Shown: piece by piece, positions 5,641 to 7,945 of the stretch | How the letters are laid out: the number at the start of each line of letters is the position of its first letter | Numbering within the stretch: position 1 is the stretch's first letter | Assembly: GCA_910577085.1 (NCBI GenBank) | Contig: CAJTLE010000127.1 | Location: 1 to 7,945, forward strand | Direction of reading: 5' to 3' | Origin: an uncultured Allobaculum sp. | GTDB lineage: Bacteria; Bacillota_I; Bacilli_A; Erysipelotrichales; Erysipelotrichaceae | DNA length: 7,945 bases | The notes under the pieces: generated by a model | The model's database searches: none | The model's input: the letters and a program-made list of their open reading frames with translations, nothing else | Told to the model about the DNA's origin: nothing | Program-made: the position numbers and the translations under genes

Positions 5641-6660
5641 ATGAAACATTTAGCAACGATCAATAAGCTGTTAGCAGGACTAAGCTGTGCAGCTCTTCTG
5701 TGTTCCACTCCAGTTCTGGCAAATGAGCAGCCGGAAATTTCCGGACAGGACATTTATCGGCTTTATAACGGATATTCAGGCGAGCATTTTTACACTTCAA
5801 ATCCTGACGAAAAAGCAGCACTCATTCAAAAGGGATGGATCTTTGAAGGCATTGGCTGGATAGCTCCATCAACAGGAGATGCAGTCTACAGACTCTACAA
5901 TCCGAATGCGCAGGGCGGAGATCATTACTATACGAAAGATCTCGATGAAGCGGATTCTCTGGTTTCATTGGGATGGTTGATGGATAATGACGCCCAACCA
6001 GTTTTCTATTCGGGCGGCGATATCAATCTTTATTCAGCATACAATCCAAACGCACAGTCTGGTGCACATAACTATACGACAAACCGCAGTGAGCAGGATT
6101 CTTTGATTGATTCAGGATGGCTGTACGATCAGGTTGCCTGGAAAGTGCTGGGTGAAGGATATGAAGAAACAGATCCATCTTTATATGAACGGTTTGCCGG
6201 ACAGCAATTTGTCAAAAACATCTGGGGATTTGCGGGAGGACCAAGCGCGTTTCTGACGGTCAATGCGGATGGAACCTACCAGGAATCCAATGTGAGACTT
6301 TCGGTTCGCCCGGGGATTGGCGCTGAATACAGTGAGTTTACCGGACAGCTTTCAGATCCGGTCAAAGTAGATGACTATACCTGGAAAGCCCATGTGATTT
6401 CGAGCAATCTGGTTCTGCCTGTGGATACCATCCTTGATGAAGGAAATAAGGGGATCAAGATCATGATGGAACCATTTGCGGGACTTTATGCCCCAATGGA
6501 CTTCTACATTGCATCTCCCGAAAAACCCATTGAGGACTATCCGGACTTTATTCAGGCCCAATATCATAAGTATCCAGAGAGTCTTAAAACCGATTTTCCT
6601 GGATCCTATGTGCTGTACACACCGGATGGCATGACGTTTATGAGTGTCGTAAGCAGATAG
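5641..6660 (+). CDS. Secreted protein with three DUF5648-type repeats and an unassigned C-terminal domain
   Basis: 339-residue exported protein. Residues 1-27 are a signal peptide (basic start, hydrophobic core, predicted cut VLA|NE). No LPxTG motif or C-terminal anchor is present, so it is probably released or held by binding. Residues 38-73, 82-120 and 130-168 are three copies of a repeat with the pattern 'YRLYN...G.H.YT....E...L...GW', ending in W or its equivalent: IYRLYNGYSGEHFYT, VYRLYNPNAQGGDHYYT and LYSAYNPNAQSGAHNYT. This is the DUF5648 (beta-trefoil-like, lectin-type) repeat common in surface and cell-wall proteins of Firmicutes, so carbohydrate binding is a reasonable guess. Residues about 181-339 form a separate domain with a FLTVNADGTYQ strand and a DPVKVDDYTWKAHV segment. 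I recall similar tails on other clostridial proteins but know no function. Start: AGAGGT lies 8 bases before the ATG. It stands alone, with no obvious operon partner. Confidence 0.88.
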   Translation: MKHLATINKLLAGLSCAALLCSTPVLANEQPEISGQDIYRLYNGYSGEHFYTSNPDEKAALIQKGWIFEGIGWIAPSTGDAVYRLYNPNAQGGDHYYTKDLDEADSLVSLGWLMDNDAQPVFYSGGDINLYSAYNPNAQSGAHNYTTNRSEQDSLIDSGWLYDQVAWKVLGEGYEETDPSLYERFAGQQFVKNIWGFAGGPSAFLTVNADGTYQESNVRLSVRPGIGAEYSEFTGQLSDPVKVDDYTWKAHVISSNLVLPVDTILDEGNKGIKIMMEPFAGLYAPMDFYIASPEKPIEDYPDFIQAQYHKYPESLKTDFPGSYVLYTPDGMTFMSVVSR

Positions 6661-6685
6661 CTTCTTTGAATCCATCAGAGACTGA

Positions 6686-6910
6686 TCTTCAGATTGGTGT
6701 GAATTTAAAGGCTTCTTGGGGGACGAAACTGGTCTTCTATATTTTCTGAAGGTTTAGGCCTGTGTGGAAAATGTTTCTGGACTGTATTTTGATCATGGAG
6801 CCTGGAACGAATATAAAAACGCAAGCGTAAAAGATGAAAAGTTGAAGTACGCTCTGCCTTGTGAAGATGAGAAAAACCAAAAGTATTGCCTAAGATGGGT
6901 GAAGATCTAA
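6686..6910 (+). pseudogene. Probable gene remnant with one in-frame stop
   Basis: After a TGA at 6683-6685 one frame runs 75 codons to a TAA at 6908-6910, broken only by a TAG at 6755-6757. Before the TAG it reads SSDWCEFKGFLGDETGLLYF and after it GLYFDHGAWNEYKNASVK, then DEKLKYALPCEDEKNQKYC and LRWVKI. The mixed, Trp- and Cys-containing composition looks like real protein rather than chance. The final TAA lies in the first arm of a terminator, as at the true end of a gene. No start with a ribosome site is visible before the TAG; a GTG at 6764 could start a 48-residue product, but its ribosome site is poor. I do not recognise the family. Alternatives are a small intact protein from 6764, or chance. 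Confidence 0.35.
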
Positions 6911-6938
6911 CCTGATCAATCGGGTTGGGTCTTTTTTT
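6903..6938 (+). terminator. Rho-independent terminator
   Basis: The 13-base arms 6903-6915 and 6920-6932 pair as RNA around a UCAA loop, including several G-U pairs (AGATCTAACCTGA with TCGGGTTGGGTCT). A seven-base T-run follows (6932-6938). It ends + strand transcription from the DUF5648 protein gene and/or the short remnant frame. It overlaps the TAA at 6908-6910. Confidence 0.85.
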
Positions 6939-7348
6939 GCGTCCGGTTTTTGTTGTGGATAGATTGATGCCTGGATTCTAGCCCTCTCCACGATCTTTCT
7001 AAGAAAGGCGCCACATCCAACGGCCTGAGCTGGTCTCCAAGAAACCTGCAGTCGAGAAGAAAATAGAGCTGGATCAAGGCGAAATAGAAGTCGGGTAAAA
7101 AACAATTCGTCATATAAAAATAAATTAGGATCTTGAGCGATGTTTGTTCTGAGGATTTTGCTTCACAATTTTGAAAAGCTTTCATAGGCAATCTGCTCCA
7201 ATAAGCTAGGAGTAATCTCTATACCAAGGAACTGTTGGCAGAAGATTGAAAATTTTCATAATCGTTCGAAAGCAGGTCGTAGAACATGCATCGCACAAGA
7301 TCCAGAAGGTCATAATGGGAAGAAATTTCGACTTATTTATCCGATATC
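6939..7348. other. Region without recognisable gene
   Basis: About 410 bases between the + strand terminator and the end of the - strand toxin gene. Two overlapping - strand open frames (71 and 91 codons) pass through 6890-7191. They have no ribosome site, run across the terminator, and match no family I know. No tRNA, repeat array or clear promoter is seen. It may be decayed sequence. Confidence 0.5.
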
Positions 7349-7366
7349 TTAAAACTGTTTTAAGAT
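7346..7366. repeat. Perfect AT-rich hairpin across the toxin stop codon
   Basis: ATCTTAAAA (7346-7354) and TTTTAAGAT (7358-7366) are perfect inverted arms around CTG and include the toxin's last codons and TAA. No T-run follows on the - strand, so it is a weak terminator candidate at best; it may protect the 3' end of the mRNA. Confidence 0.4.
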
Positions 7367-7615
7367 GTCGTGATGTCCTACATCCACCAAAATAATTATT
7401 TTATCGCACTCGTAATACCAAATAATCCGAATATCCATGTTAATACTACATTCAAACAGATCTGTAGTTCCTTGAATTTTTTTAGTTCGTAGCGATGGAT
7501 GGAAAGGATTCTCGGCTAAAAGGTTTAGCTTATTCTTAAGCTGCTTTTTTTCCTGGACTGTCAAATACTTGAAGTGTTTTTCAAAGCGGGACGAATACGT
7601 AATTCGATAGGCCAT
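7349..7615 (-). CDS. Type II toxin of the RelE/YafQ-like superfamily
   Basis: 88-residue toxin of the RelE/ParE fold, the usual size. It has the N-terminal pattern YRITYSSRFEKHFKYL with a basic helix (QEKKQLKNKLNLL), then ENPFHPSLRTKKIQG, then LFECSINMDIRIIW, and a C-terminal IILVDVGHHDILKQF. The last part matches the 'vgtHdely' end of YafQ/RelE-type ribosome-dependent mRNA endonucleases. His82, Arg63 and the terminal Phe88 occupy positions like the catalytic His, Arg and Phe of that group, so an mRNA interferase is more likely than a ParE gyrase poison; this is inference. Its ATG overlaps the antitoxin TAA by one base (TAATG), with AGAAGG just upstream, the coupled order typical of toxin-antitoxin operons. 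It ends in an AT-rich perfect hairpin. Confidence 0.85.
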   Translation of the reverse strand: MAYRITYSSRFEKHFKYLTVQEKKQLKNKLNLLAENPFHPSLRTKKIQGTTDLFECSINMDIRIIWYYECDKIIILVDVGHHDILKQF

Positions 7616-7875
7616 TATTTACCTTCTAATTCATCAAACATGGCGTCTACGCTATCAAAAACAGGCTGTTCTCCTGATGCAATTTTTGCTTTTACATTAT
7701 TGATTTCTTTTCGAAGTTCATTGAATACATTTTTAGGATAGACGGCCACAGGCATAATGCAGATGAAACCGTCTTTTTCGAAAATGTCCAGTTTATCGCC
7801 TTCGGTCAGACCGAGTTTCATAACGATTTCTTTTGGAATTGTGACCTGGGCCTTCTGACGTAATTCGGCTAGCAT
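7615..7875 (-). CDS. AbrB/MazE-fold antitoxin
   Basis: 86-residue antitoxin that binds and neutralises the toxin encoded directly after it and represses their shared promoter. Residues 1-45 are the swapped-hairpin AbrB/SpoVT DNA-binding domain (LRQKAQVTIPKEIVMKLGL, then TEGDKLDIFEKDGFICIMPV). Residues about 48-86 are a charged, probably flexible tail that should wrap the toxin. Its end, PVFDSVDAMFDELEGK, resembles the C-terminal 'f.s.eem..eL' motif of antitoxins paired with RelE-type toxins. AAGGAG lies 8 bases before the ATG. The stop overlaps the toxin start by one base. An inverted repeat 26 bases upstream is the likely operator. Confidence 0.88.
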   Translation of the reverse strand: MLAELRQKAQVTIPKEIVMKLGLTEGDKLDIFEKDGFICIMPVAVYPKNVFNELRKEINNVKAKIASGEQPVFDSVDAMFDELEGK

Positions 7876-7900
7876 ACTATCATCTCCTTCTCTTCGATTT

Positions 7901-7923
7901 GAAAGTAAGTAATTCTTACTTTC
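7901..7923. promoter_or_regulatory. Probable autoregulatory operator of the toxin-antitoxin operon
   Basis: GAAAGTAAG (7901-7909) and CTTACTTTC (7915-7923) are perfect inverted arms around TAATT, and a further CTTAC follows at 7923-7927. It lies 26 bases upstream of the antitoxin ATG. A -10-like TATCAT on the - strand (7935-7930) would place the transcription start within the operator; its -35 box would be outside the window. Repression by the AbrB-type antitoxin, alone or with toxin, is the usual arrangement. Confidence 0.6.
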
Positions 7924-7945
7924 TTACTTATGATATATCTGGTTT

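Noticed and set aside
6890..7191. - strand open frames of 71 and 91 codons
   Set aside because: They cross a strong terminator, have no ribosome site, and their translations are not recognisable.

Overview
The window looks like a low-to-mid GC Firmicutes (Bacillota) chromosome, probably a gut-type clostridial or erysipelotrichial organism. The evidence is AAAGGAG-type ribosome binding sites with 7-8 base spacers, classic hairpin/T-run terminators, a DctP receptor made as a lipoprotein, and a secreted protein with DUF5648-type repeats. This placement is an inference from style; no taxonomic marker gene is present.

Left part (1-1248): a possible 3' end of an unknown + strand gene (2-70), a very strong inverted repeat that probably terminates transcription from both sides (139-183), and a LacI-family repressor on the - strand (253-1248). 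The repressor has a recognisable promoter and ribosome binding site.

Middle (1249-5264): about 1 kb without a confident gene separates the repressor from a divergent, complete TRAP transporter operon, dctP-dctQ-dctM, whose genes overlap by ATGA. The gap holds three copies of a LacI-type operator-like 14-mer. One lies just downstream of the repressor's -10 box, one just downstream of the likely dctP -10 box, and one between them. The simplest reading is a repressor that controls itself and the divergent uptake operon, probably for an organic or sugar acid. No catabolic gene is present, so the substrate cannot be named. The gap also contains a + strand terminator with no assigned gene in front of it. 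The operon ends at a strong terminator (5230-5264).

Right part (5265-7945): an AT-rich leader precedes a secreted protein with three DUF5648-type repeats and an unassigned C-terminal domain (5641-6660). Next comes a short, apparently decayed reading frame with its own terminator (6686-6938), then about 400 bases with no visible gene. The window ends with a - strand toxin-antitoxin pair: an AbrB/MazE-fold antitoxin followed by a RelE/YafQ-like toxin, with an inverted-repeat operator upstream.

The best lead for something undescribed is the repressor/three-operator/TRAP regulon with its unexplained terminated transcript. The hybrid toxin-antitoxin pair and the DUF5648 protein's C-terminal domain come next. 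I see no convincing wholly new multi-gene system.
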